Below are positions 21,748-31,331 of a DNA stretch of 64,000 nt, piece after piece (the stretch's first letter is position 1; each line of letters starts with the position of its first letter). The DNA comes from Adiantum capillus-veneris (taxonomy: Eukaryota > Streptophyta > Polypodiopsida > Polypodiales > Pteridaceae), in the NCBI GenBank assembly GCA_014529385.2, contig CM043959.1, positions 88,697,529 through 88,761,528 of the forward strand, given 5' to 3'. A model generated the notes under the pieces. The model was not told the DNA's origin, did not search any database, and was given only the letters and a program-made list of their open reading frames with translations. Position numbers and translations under genes: made by a program.

Positions 21748-24078
21748 CTCGGGCTGCTTTGAAACGTATCGGCAATGATCAAGCAAACACAATTATATAT
21801 GTAAGAAAGAGAGAGAAGGGGGAGGGGGTGTTTGTTGCACTAATACCTTCTTACAAATCTGTCATGACCAATCAAAGTGATATTAGTATTTTTTCATCAT
21901 AGCTTGAGTAAATTACACCACAACACATCACAAGAAAATCCACCCCTCACTGTCTTAAGGCCAGGGAAGTCCTCTCCACCCTGTCGCCCTCTTACAGTAT
22001 GCGGGATTTATGGCTAAATTGATGACAACACTAGAGACAAGCTATCAAGAACTTAACAAAAACAACACCAAGACACTTACACATCATTGTTGTCCATTAC
22101 TTCACGTGGGAAGAGAGACAAAGTATCCAAGCTTAGTCCAAATCCACCCTCCTTGATTCAGCAAATGTTGAGCTTACACTAGTAGGAGAAATGATAGATT
22201 TCCTACTCTCAATTGAGTGATCACTCTCTCTCTTACAATGGCATAGAGTTCCCTTGCTAATCTCCTATCAACCTCCTTCTAGAGAGGTTGAGCTTGGCTT
22301 CTCAAGCTATAGCATAGTGCTCTTGCTTATGGCTCCCTTTTTTGTGCTAGCTACACCCTCCTTTTATAGCAATTTTGAAGGCTAGGGTTACTCCTCTAAC
22401 CATGGTTGAGTTAGATTTTCAGCAATTTATCTAATTTCTTTTTCTTGGAATTATCAAGAAGTTGGTGGGGAAAGAGAGAGGAGAGAAATGGAGGTGATAG
22501 GACTTTTCATAGTGGGTTTGTGTTAGTAGAGTTAGTATTAATTTACAAATGGAATTGGATATTTACAATGGGAGTATCCATGTAGGATACAAATAAGGAA
22601 GAAAAACTGTTAGGAGGTAAGAAAAGGTGGATTTCTTACAAGGTTGATGCTCCAAGTGTCTTGAGTAGGGCCAATTTTGACGCTTGTTGATGGTCCACTA
22701 GCTTTGACGGTACATTTTTTCTCCACTCTTGACCTTCCTTGAGAGACAAGGTAATTGAAGCTGAGTAATCAACCACCATGATGCTGTCTTTTAAGAAAAG
22801 AGGCTGAATTTTGTGGTTTTTTTTATAGATATGGGTAAATTGGAGGAGGAAAAATGAGACTAGGTGGTCAATTTTGGAATGGAATTGTGTGTGGGAGATA
22901 TGAGTTCACCATGGTTTCTCTTATTCTTCAAGGTTGAGGAGAAGGTGAGTAGGGTGCAGAGAGGAGTGGTGAGAGAGGTGGGGATGATGAGTGGAGAAGT
23001 GTGTGTGAAAGAGGAAAATGATAAAGTGGAAGAGAGAGTGTGGCTCCATAGCATGGAAAACTGGGATCCACTAATAAAATCATAGCTCACAGCTCGTAGC
23101 TCAAAAAAATATGAAAAACTTTGAGGCAAAAGTTCAGCCCACGAGCTACAACTTTTGTTTGTATCACCTTTTCAAATTTGGAGAGCAAGTGAACTCTAAA
23201 AATTCAGCAAAACTGACCGTTTTTTTCCAATGCACAAGGTCCTTGTGGGGTCCTTCTTTGGATGATTCTTTTGAATACCTCCAAGAGTGAGCCCTCCATA
23301 GTGCATGTATGCATGCCACCTACCCTTGACCTTATTTGGTAGGTCTATAATTGAAGATATTGTTGAGATTATGATATACGTGAATAGTACAACTAAGAAA
23401 ATCAAATATTGAGGGGTCTAAAAAATATGTACATGTCAAATATAAATAATATAAGTGAAAAAAATATAAAGGGGTAAAAAGAAATCTCTCTCATTATGAG
23501 GCTACCATAAAAAGATAAATATTTTTGGTGTTCTAAGATTTTAGAAAAAAAAAACAAAATAGATGTAGGAAGGGAAAAATCACAATAGTGAAAAAATATA
23601 CACATAAATAAAACTAGTTTTTTTGGATTTTTGTTGAGGTGGAGTTACACCAAATATAAGAGAAGCTTACATGAAAATATTTCTATATGGAATAAAGAAT
23701 ATGAAAAATGGTAAGAAAAATTGTGGTAATGGTGAGGCAATGTACAGAGCATAAATAACACACACCTAGGTAGAAATATTTAAATAAATACCAAAATAAT
23801 TATGAAAAAATCTTTTATTTAGGCCCTATATACAAAGAAATATTTACATACGCATGGGCCATAATATACTTATATTTTTTATTTTTTTATTTTTTTTTGG
23901 CTCAACTAGCCCAATGACTAGCTAATTGAGGGTTTTTTAAGAAGATATGGGAAAAGTCCTGTGACTCACGCACGTCTATGTACAGTGAAATGGTAGGGAT
24001 AGCCACAGTGTTTGGGTGATTTTGGTAGGGTGAGGTAACTCGCTGTGGCAATTACAAAGAGCCGAAAAATGGCTATCA
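21493..24078 (-). repeat. Tat-2 3' LTR (2,586 bp)
   Basis: It matches 31,083-33,691 over its whole length. On the plus strand it starts TGAGGCGGTCC and ends GGCTATCA. A (GA)n tract lies at 21,668-21,745 and a minus-strand TATA box (TATAAAAG) at 22,361-22,368. Small frames inside it occur in both LTR copies and are not genes. Confidence 0.92.
21668..21745. repeat. (GA)n microsatellite in Tat-2 3' LTR
   Basis: A GA run of about 78 bp. The same position in the other LTR (31,256-31,329) holds a slightly shorter and less pure run, so the tract has changed since insertion. Confidence 0.95.
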
Positions 24079-24096
24079 TTAGCCCTCCCTCTGGAT
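24079..24096 (-). other. Tat-2 polypurine tract
   Basis: On the minus strand, CCAGAGGGAGGGCTAA directly precedes the LTR start TGATAGCC. The AGGGCTAA/TGAT junction is shared with Tat-1. Confidence 0.8.
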
Positions 24097-24106
24097 GATG
24101 GTATAT

Positions 24107-27100
24107 TCATGTACCATCATAGAGCATCTTTTCCAAAGAGAGTGCTTTAGAGTCCTTGACGAGGTCTTTATTGTTTGGCCCCTCAGAATTTTGGCTAGAG
24201 TTACACTCATGCCTCATGTAACAATACTTACATGAGACAGTGGCCTTTTGACAGATGTTTGGTAGATCCTTTGGTAGAAGGCGACTCAAATAGGGCTTCA
24301 AGCGATACCTGTTTACTTTCCTGGAGTGCCCTTTACCATTCAAGTCCATAAGCTGATAGTAACTTGAATTGAAAGCCTTCTTGACTATGTATGGCCCTTT
24401 CCATCTAGTTTCAAACTTGGCATCAAAACGATTATCGAGTCGATTGTCATACCTTAGCACCAGATCTCCTTCATTGATGCCTTTGTCCTTTGGTTTCTTG
24501 TCAAGCTTCTCCTTCGCCTGCGTAGCTTTCCTCTTGTAGCACTTGTATGCTGCTTCTCTTTTCCACTCAAGCTCAGCTAAGGTAAGAAGTCGATCCATCC
24601 ATGCTTCTTGATCATCTTGTGCTGCTTTGTCATGAAGTCGCATTGTTGGAATGTTGAGCTCAATTGGTTGTAAAGCCTCTTGACCATAGACCAAGTGAAA
24701 TGGTGTAAACTCCGTGGCTTTCCTATATGTGGTTCGATACGCCCACAAGGCACCATCCAAGAAGTCATCCCACAACTTTGTCTTGTTTCTCACCATCTTT
24801 CTAATGATGCCTGCAATGACACCATTAGCTTTTTCTACCAAACCATTTGATTGGGGATAGTAGGGTGTACTGTGACGATGTAGAATGCGAAGTTCTTCAC
24901 AGACTTCTATGAGCAATCCCTTTCTAAACCCTGGACCATTATCAGAAACAATCTCCAAAGGTGTGCCAAATCTACAACAAATGTGAGTGTAGACGAATTT
25001 GCTCACTGTCCTCTCATTTACCTTTGCCACACTTTGTGCTTCCACCCACCTAGTCATATAGTCTACAGCCACTAGAATGTAGAGTTTACCATTTTTTGTC
25101 CTAGGCAGAGGACCCATAGCATCAATGCCCCACTTTTCAAAGGCTCCATTTGCAAGCACTATTTGCCTCGGGCCATGCACCAACCTTCTATTTCCATTTA
25201 TCTGACAAGTGTGACAGCTTTTACACCAATGTTGAACATCCACATGCAAACTTGGCCAAACATACCCCGAAAGAAAAATATTCTTCACAGTTAATTCTTG
25301 GGCAAAATGACCACCACATGCCTCTTCATGCAAACCTTTTAGAATGGCTGGAATTTCCTCGATAGTTGGTACTCGTCTGCACACTTGATCCTTCCCTCTT
25401 TGATAGAGGGAGCCTTCTAGGAAGAGATACATGCTGGCCTTCTTCATGAGTCTCCTCTTCTGAGCTTTTGTGAAGTCTGGTGGAAACTCACCCTCCAAAA
25501 TGTAGCCAATGATGGGAGCCAATGACTCCAATCCCTGGTACCTCGGCTGCTTCATAGCAGCCGCCACCATGATGACCTGCACTTCTTTCTTTACACATGC
25601 AACGGCTTGTTGTGCAAGTAAATCAGCATCTTCATTTTGTTTCCTAGGAATATGATATAATTGCACCTCCTCAAATTGATTAAATAGCCTACGGATGGTA
25701 TGAACTTTGGCCCTTAGTCTTTCATTTTTGCATGCCCAAATGCCTAAAATCTGCTTCACAATGAGAAGTGCATCCCCTTTTACCATGAGACGTTGTATAC
25801 CATGGCCAATGCATATTTTTAAACCATGAAGTAGTGTGTCATATTCTGGTTCATTGTTGCTAGCTGAACTTGGTAGATTGAACTTCTCTTTCATGACCAC
25901 CTCTCCACTTGGGTTGAGCAACACTAGCCCTCCCCCTGCTTTTCCTGTGGCTCGACGAAAAGCTCCATCAAAGAACAAGGTAAAAGCATTAGGAATACTT
26001 TTTGGTGGTGGCAATGGTAGGGTCTTTACTTCAGGCACCTTAATCTCCTTTTCATGCACCCTATAAGTGAGAATCCCTGCCAATTGTGCACGCACACTAT
26101 CTTCTACCTTGAAAGAGTATTGAAACTCTTGCAACTCCATAATCCACTTTGAGATCCTAGTACTAAGATTCATTTGAGATGACACCCAAGGGAACAAATT
26201 CTCTGCGGTGAGGATTACAAAAGGTTTTGGGAGCAAGTAGGATCTAAACTTCCTTATCGCAAACATGAGAGAAAGCATCATGAGTTCTGCCTCCGTGTAG
26301 CCTCTCTCTAAAGCATTCATGACCCTACTAGCAAAGTAGATGGGTCGCATCCTTGTACTGTAGGGATCTTGTTGTAGCAAAACTGCACCAATTGTTTCTT
26401 TCCCAGCACTAGAGCTAACAAAGAATGTGTAGTCCCAACAAGGAGGCATGAGTGTTGGTAGCTCTGACAAAATGGCTTTAATGTTACAAAAATACTCTTC
26501 AAGCTCATCAGACCATACAAATTCTACTTGTTGTGTCAACTTTTGCAAAGGATGAAGCAACTCCGAGGCTAAGTGAATGAAGCGTGACATATACTTCACC
26601 TTCTGAATGAAAGATATGACCTCCTTAAGACTCTTCAGTGATGGGAGCTCAATAGGAGCCTTTGCCTTTGAAGGATCCACCTCAATGCCTTTATAGGAAA
26701 CCTTGTGACCGAGCAAGATCACTTCATCCTCACCTATGTGGCACTTGTCGGGGTTGAGTTGACCTCCCATGTCGTAGAGCTTCTTTAAACCTTCTTCTAC
26801 CCTTTGTAGATGCAATGATTTTAAGCTATAAATGCAGAAATCATCAATGAACACCCTAATTGACTTTCCAAAGAATGCTTGAAACACCATGTTCATGAAA
26901 CGTTGGAATGTTGCAAGAGCATTTGTCAGGCCAAATGGCATGACTCTAAAAGCATAACAACCCCAAGGAGTGATAAAGGTTGTTTTCAATTGATCTTCCA
27001 ATGCGATACCTATTTGAAAGTAGCCTGAGTAGCCATCACACACAGTGTACTTCTCATGACCAGCTACCTCATTTAGTATCTCATCCTGAAATGGGAGGGG

Positions 27101-27670
27101 AAAGTGATCTCTTTTTGTTGCCTCATTGAGTGGACGGTAATCCACACACACCCTCCACTTGCCATTTTTCTTAGGAGTGACAACAACAGGAGAGACCCAC
27201 TCTGAATTCTCCACTGGATAAATGAAACCTGCTGCTAGAAGCTTTCTTACCTCCTTGAGTAAAGCCTGCTCCTTGATGACTCCTAGCCTTCGTAGCTTCT
27301 GAGCCTTAGGTGTGGCCTCTGGCTTCAATGCAATTTTGTGTTGAACAGCATCTACTCCACGCACATCGATGTAGTCTTTAGCAAAAAGCCTAGGAAATTT
27401 CCTTAGCACACATTTGAACTCCTCTCTTTCATCCTTTGTAAGTGTTGTTGATAGAATACCTTCCAGCATCCCTTCATCTTGAACACCTTCGTTCTCTTGA
27501 GGACCTACCTCCTCCAAGCCTTGACAATAGGTCTCTTGGTTGCTTGGCTTAAACCTTACCCCCATGACTTCGATGGAAGACTCCTCTTCAGTAATGCTGC
27601 CGCTACTTTCTTCTTCTGAAGTGCTATCGGTCCAACCTTCATGGAGCTCCTCTTGGCGTTGCTCCTTCAT
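24107..27670 (-). pseudogene. pol: Tat-2 pol: reverse transcriptase, two RNase H domains, integrase (separated from gag by a frameshifting duplication)
   Basis: The 1,187-codon frame encodes reverse transcriptase at about residues 105-330, with active site FIDDF (D276/D277). A classical RNase H region follows at about 413-540 and appears catalytically degenerate: FFVSSSAG replaces the usual Asp-containing strand, and TAEN replaces the TDH motif. A second, archaeal-type RNase H spans about 563-690 and keeps D568, E607/E609, D632 and D683. The integrase has zinc ligands H781, H788, C816 and C819 and catalytic D850, D910 and E946 (35-residue spacing). A GPY module (WKGPY) follows. The start ATG at 27,670 overlaps the gag stop as ATGA, but this arrangement comes from a 59-bp duplication. 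In Tat-3 the same region is one frame. Without a recoding event pol would not be made as a fusion. Confidence 0.9.
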
Positions 27671-27757
27671 GTCAAAGACAACCTTCTTATGGATTCTTCA
27701 TGGAGATCCTCTTGGCGTTGCTCCTTCATGTCAAAGACAACCTTCTTATGATTGTCA
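27640..27757. repeat. 59-bp tandem duplication at the gag-pol junction
   Basis: CATGGAGCTCCTCTTGGCGT at 27,640 recurs as CATGGAGATCCTCTTGGCGT at 27,699, and the similarity runs through ACCTTCTTATG in both copies. The period of 59 is not a multiple of 3, so the second copy shifts the frame. As a result the peptide MKEQRQE occurs both near the gag end and at the pol start. Confidence 0.92.
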
Positions 27758-29418
27758 TTCCTGCAAATTAATTTCCCACTCTCCCAATCCTGCAAAGCTC
27801 GCATTTTCATTAGCCATGGTCTTCCTAGGATAAATGGATAACCACTTCCCTTGGTCGACATAACATAAAAATCCACCGCTTTCTTAATGCCAAAGGCCTC
27901 TACAAAGACATTTTTACAAATGCCTACACACCTAGCCTTGCTATTGTTTGCCATCTTGACTTTGATTTCAGGTGTCTCATGGATGTGCATGCCTAGTCTT
28001 TGCATGAGTCCCTCTGTCATGATGCAAATTTGTGCACCCCCATCCACTAGACCTTTCCTAACCAATCTTCCTTTGATGTAACAGTCTAGCACCGGTGTAA
28101 TGTCCTCATTCATTTCAGCTTGTGCAATTTTTACAACAGGCACACTCTCTTTTACCTTTCTCCTAGTGCTAACTGCCCTTGTTAAATCCCTCCTAACTTG
28201 TGGACATAATGCAAGAAATTGAGTCCATGAAATATCAGGACCCTTACCTCTCATGTCTTCTAACAAGTCGTACGGAGCCATACCATGTCCAAGAGGGAAG
28301 TCTTGGAGGTTGATACGACGTCGAGTCCTCTTGGTTTCCTTGGTTTCCTTTGCCTTCTTGCCTTGTCCATGGTCACTTTGTGATGTGACTCCTTCTTTCC
28401 CTTTACCTTTTCCTCGGCCACGCTTAATGCCATTGGCTTCCATGTCAACCTCATTTGAATTTGTCACCTCTACCACATGCACATTTGGATCTGGCAAAGG
28501 TGGAACTCCTTCTACCCCTTGTGGAGGTGGTCTTGGTCCATTTGGCCTTTGTAGAAGCCTTGGTTGTTGACCAACTCCTTCTCCTGCATTCATCACTGGG
28601 TAATTCAAGTTAGGTCTCCCTGGCTCTCCACGGGGCCAAGGACAATTATACATCCCATGTCCAGACTCTCCGCAATTCCAACATTGCAAGACTCTCCTAG
28701 TTCGTGGATCTCTCTCTTCTGACTTCTTTGGTTGTCCCTTTGGACCTACAGCTTGTGCAAGGTGAATTGACAGGCTGCTTAAAGATTCATTTAACTTCTC
28801 AATCACTTCAGCCGTTACCTCAGGAAGCTCCCTAGATGTTGATGCTTGTGACTTACCTTTGGGTCTAAGAACTTCTATTGGAACCTCTCCCCTTAAGCAC
28901 TTGAGTTTCCTATACTTCTCAGCAGCCCTAATTTCCGCTGCATCAAAAGTAGCAGGTGCACCCGCCTCAACTTTTACCTTAAGGTCAGGAAAGAGTCCGG
29001 CTATGAACCTCTCCTTCTTTAAAAATTCTGCACCATCACCAGGGTTAGCAACATTTCGTATCCATAGAGCCCAAAGACGTAGAAACTCTTGCTTGTACAA
29101 GTAGTAGTCATCTAAGTCTTTTTGCTTATGAGAAACAATGTCTTGCCATAGTTTTTGAGTGTTTTGGGGATCAAAGAAGTATCTCTTAAAACGATTCAAA
29201 ACTTCTGTGTAATTCCCCTTAACTTCCTCAGGCAAAGAGTCAAACCAAGTATTAGCATCTTTCCTAAGGACCACCTCAAACATTTCTACACGTTCTTGAT
29301 CGGTTACTATCCTCTTGATACGGCAAGACATCTTGAAATTTGCTAAAAATAATTCTGCATCCTCTCCAGGCTCTCCAAAGAAAAGAGGATATCCAGACAT
29401 TTGGCGTTGGCTCTCCAT
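27667..29418 (-). CDS. gag: Tat-2 gag and aspartic protease
   Basis: The 583-codon frame encodes the capsid-like gag domain (about residues 20-175, including NTWFDSLP and RFKRYFF). A CCHC zinc knuckle (C246, C249, H254, C259) binds the element RNA. A basic linker follows, and then a retropepsin around 445-550. Its active site reads LVDGGAQI (D459), so a Gly stands where DSG or DTG is usual. The flap/C-terminal motif ILGRPWL follows at 530-536. The frame ends with the TGA that overlaps the pol ATG, 19 codons after the tandem duplication alters the reading. ATG at 29,418 is the first Met of the frame and matches the start of the gag domain. Confidence 0.88.
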   Translation of the reverse strand: MESQRQMSGYPLFFGEPGEDAELFLANFKMSCRIKRIVTDQERVEMFEVVLRKDANTWFDSLPEEVKGNYTEVLNRFKRYFFDPQNTQKLWQDIVSHKQKDLDDYYLYKQEFLRLWALWIRNVANPGDGAEFLKKERFIAGLFPDLKVKVEAGAPATFDAAEIRAAEKYRKLKCLRGEVPIEVLRPKGKSQASTSRELPEVTAEVIEKLNESLSSLSIHLAQAVGPKGQPKKSEERDPRTRRVLQCWNCGESGHGMYNCPWPRGEPGRPNLNYPVMNAGEGVGQQPRLLQRPNGPRPPPQGVEGVPPLPDPNVHVVEVTNSNEVDMEANGIKRGRGKGKGKEGVTSQSDHGQGKKAKETKETKRTRRRINLQDFPLGHGMAPYDLLEDMRGKGPDISWTQFLALCPQVRRDLTRAVSTRRKVKESVPVVKIAQAEMNEDITPVLDCYIKGRLVRKGLVDGGAQICIMTEGLMQRLGMHIHETPEIKVKMANNSKARCVGICKNVFVEAFGIKKAVDFYVMSTKGSGYPFILGRPWLMKMRALQDWESGKLICRNDNHKKVVFDMKEQRQEDLHEESIRRLSLT

Positions 29419-29467
29419 TATTATGAAAGATTACAACACGAGTTACAATAAGGGATACAATAGAGAT

Positions 29468-29902
29468 TTAGAACCACTCGCCTGCAAATGAAGAAGTGAG
29501 AAAATACCACTCTAGGTTTTCTTCTTCAGCTATCCAAGCTTCAATAAGGTCTCGATTTGTTTGATCAAAACAAAAAGGTAGACTATTGATGAGCTCTAAG
29601 AAGGGTTGAAATTCTTCAAAGCTAAGGCGATAAACAGAAATCTCTAGAACTTCATTTTATGGATCCAAAAGAGCAACCACGTCCCAAGTGATAAATTGCA
29701 CTTGCTCTACAATTCCCAACGCACAAGCGGTTTGTATAAAAACTAAATCTTCATGCTCGTCGAACGCCGTGAGAAAGTAGCAATTGACTAGGAGCTCCTT
29801 TCCTTCGAGTTCCACACAGTCGGAGTGAGGCAACCTTCTCACAATTTCATAAAGAACATCCTCATCAAGTCCAATCAAGTTTGCAAGATTTAAAGACTCC
29901 AC
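29468..29902 (-). pseudogene. Tat-2 leader ORF A (about 144 codons, one in-frame stop), unknown function
   Basis: The frame starts MESLNLANLIGLDEDV at 29,902, contains EIVRRLPHSDCVEL, VFIQTACAL and ITWDVV, and meets TAA at 29,657-29,659. It then stays open in the same frame to 29,468 with SFEEFQPFLELINSLPF. These phrases match leader ORF B (29,973-30,527) in the same order, so this is a damaged paralogue. The N-terminal LDEDVLYEIVRRLP resembles the first helix of an F-box, but that is a weak guess. A pyrimidine-rich TTTGCAG (29,482-29,488) could be a splice acceptor just before gag. Ogre-type Tat elements are known to have an extra ORF upstream of gag; direct homology is not established here. 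Confidence 0.6.
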
Positions 29903-29972
29903 TTATGCTACAAAATTCCTGGACAAAAACTCCTTAGGATTATGGTTAAATCATTCAAAAGCATAAAGAGAT

Positions 29973-30527
29973 TTACAATGTCTCTATGAACAAAGTGTCA
30001 TAGAAAGTAGAGAAGGATGAGAATTTATACAAATTTGCAATCTTCTCTATGCTCTCTTTATTAAGACAAGCTCTGAATAGCTCCCTATCTCCTTTGTTGA
30101 AAGCGAAAGGAAGACTATTAATAAGACGCAAATGAGGGAAAAATTCACCAAATGTGAGTCTATGAAGCATGAACTCTGGCCGCAAGTTTCCTGAAGAGTC
30201 TTCCTCAATGGTGAAATGCACTCGCCAAACGCCAAATTTCACTCTATTTACCAATCTTAGGGCACACACTAGTTGAATGAATGCGCGGTCTTCCTTAGTG
30301 CCCAACAACAAGAGGAAAATGGAATCCACGCGTAGGACCTTCCGTCTTAACTTCACCACCCTCTTGTTATGAGGGAGACGCCTTACTACTTGCTCTTGCA
30401 ACTCAATTGGTAATAGAGCTAGATCTCTAAGGATTGAACTTTCACTGCACACACATTCCCAGTTAGAACAAATGATCATTTTTTTGTTTCTTGTAACAAC
30501 TTGGACAAAGAAAAAACAAACATACAC
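29973..30527 (-). CDS. Tat-2 leader ORF B, unknown function, paralogue of ORF A
   Basis: This is a 184-codon open frame; the similarity to ORF A starts at about residue 36. Shared landmarks in order are LPIELQEQVVRRLPH (A: DEDVLYEIVRRLPH), EDRAFIQLVCAL (A: EDLVFIQTACAL), V-x-F-x-x-W-x-V, and RLTFGEFFPHLRLINSLPF (A: RLSFEEFQPFLELINSLPF). Two divergent copies keeping the same residues point to a real protein rather than a chance frame. There is no transmembrane segment, zinc knuckle or catalytic motif. The start is uncertain: M17 (MIICSNWEC) is as good as M1. Tat-3 has no recognisable counterpart. Confidence 0.6.
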   Translation of the reverse strand: MYVCFFFVQVVTRNKKMIICSNWECVCSESSILRDLALLPIELQEQVVRRLPHNKRVVKLRRKVLRVDSIFLLLLGTKEDRAFIQLVCALRLVNRVKFGVWRVHFTIEEDSSGNLRPEFMLHRLTFGEFFPHLRLINSLPFAFNKGDRELFRACLNKESIEKIANLYKFSSFSTFYDTLFIETL

Positions 30528-30553
30528 ACTATTTTGCCGGGCTGCACTTCATT

Positions 30554-30772
30554 TTAAAATAAAATGAACACATGTACATCAAAAGAAGTGTGGTAGTTGA
30601 TGAGAGGTAGAATGACAGGGTTTGGTGATGCAAGAATTTCTCCTGCTCTTTGGGCACCAAACATGAACACCATTCGTTGTTGAAAATGGATCTTTCTACT
30701 AATTGCAACGTTTATTCTAATGTGTGGAGTAAAATGAAAGGGAAAAACCTCTATTCCTGGGTCATTATCCAT
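30554..30772 (-). CDS. Tat-2 small leader ORF 1 (72 aa), conserved in Tat-3
   Basis: This 72-codon frame aligns without gaps to the 72-codon frame at 53,035-53,253 in the leader of Tat-3, with 43 of 72 residues identical by my count. The most constant stretches are PFHFT, ISRKIHFQQR, VFMFG, PLINY and SFDVHVF. A second, more divergent copy lies just upstream at 30,794. The protein is mixed basic and hydrophobic, with no signal peptide, Cys ligands or known motif that I recognise. It sits between the primer site and gag, so it would be translated from the 5' leader or removed with a leader intron. Confidence 0.65.
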   Translation of the reverse strand: MDNDPGIEVFPFHFTPHIRINVAISRKIHFQQRMVFMFGAQRAGEILASPNPVILPLINYHTSFDVHVFILF

Positions 30773-30793
30773 GGCCTATGCATGTCCTAATGC

Positions 30794-31006
30794 TTAAAAT
30801 AACACAAAAATATAGACGTCCAAGCTAATATCGTACCTAATGAGAGGCAAAATAAAAGGATTTACCGAAGTGTTTATCTCGGCTAACCTAAGAGGACCTA
30901 AAATTCTACAAATTACTCGCTGAAATTGCAACTTAGTACTAACAATTATGTGTACCTTTTGCCTTGCAATGGGAATGAAGGGATCATAAAAATTCTCGTG
31001 ATTCAT
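30794..31006 (-). CDS. Tat-2 small leader ORF 2 (70 aa), tandem paralogue of small ORF 1
   Basis: This 70-codon frame aligns without gaps to residues 3-72 of small ORF 1, with 25 of 70 identical by my count. The C-terminal half is best kept (NPFILPLIRYDISLDVYIF against NPVILPLINYHTSFDVHVF). It is the first frame after the primer site. The two small ORFs are 21 bp apart in the same strand and frame order, as expected for an old tandem duplication. Function is unknown. Confidence 0.6.
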   Translation of the reverse strand: MNHENFYDPFIPIARQKVHIIVSTKLQFQRVICRILGPLRLAEINTSVNPFILPLIRYDISLDVYIFVLF

Positions 31007-31061
31007 GCAAGCTACTTGATTATGCTAAAGGTTGAGCCTTCACAAAACATACACAAGCCCG

Positions 31062-31079
31062 TCCTCCGTGGGGGCACCA
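31062..31079 (-). other. Tat-2 primer binding site
   Basis: On the minus strand, TGGTGCCCCCACGGAGGA lies three bases from the LTR end. It shares TGG-x-GCCCCCACGGAGGA with Tat-3. The sequence starts TGG as required to pair with a tRNA CCA end, but I could not name the tRNA. Confidence 0.6.
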
Positions 31080-31082
31080 ATT

Positions 31083-31255
31083 TGAGGCGGTCCGGGGCGG
31101 GCAACAAGAAGAGCAACCTCTAGACACCCTTCAAGGCTCCCGTGCTGCTCAATTGGGTTGGGGTTGAAAAAACAACAAACACACACACAAACCCGCAACC
31201 TAATCCTACACAATTTTGGGGCACCACCTAGTTTTGGATGTGAACTAGGACGCGT

Positions 31256-31331
<76 letters not shown>

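Noticed and set aside
21568-21902. Arg-Glu-rich frames in the Tat-2 LTRs
   Set aside because: They are microsatellite translation products inside LTRs, present in both LTR copies, with no conserved motif.
22864-23129. Small frames of 73-89 codons repeated at 32,483-32,752
   Set aside because: They recur because both lie in the two LTRs of the same element; identity reflects LTR duplication, not coding conservation.
27667-27670. ATGA overlap as an evolved translational coupling signal between gag and pol
   Set aside because: It is explained by a frameshifting 59-bp tandem duplication, and the sister element has a single frame. It is kept only as a finding about mutation.
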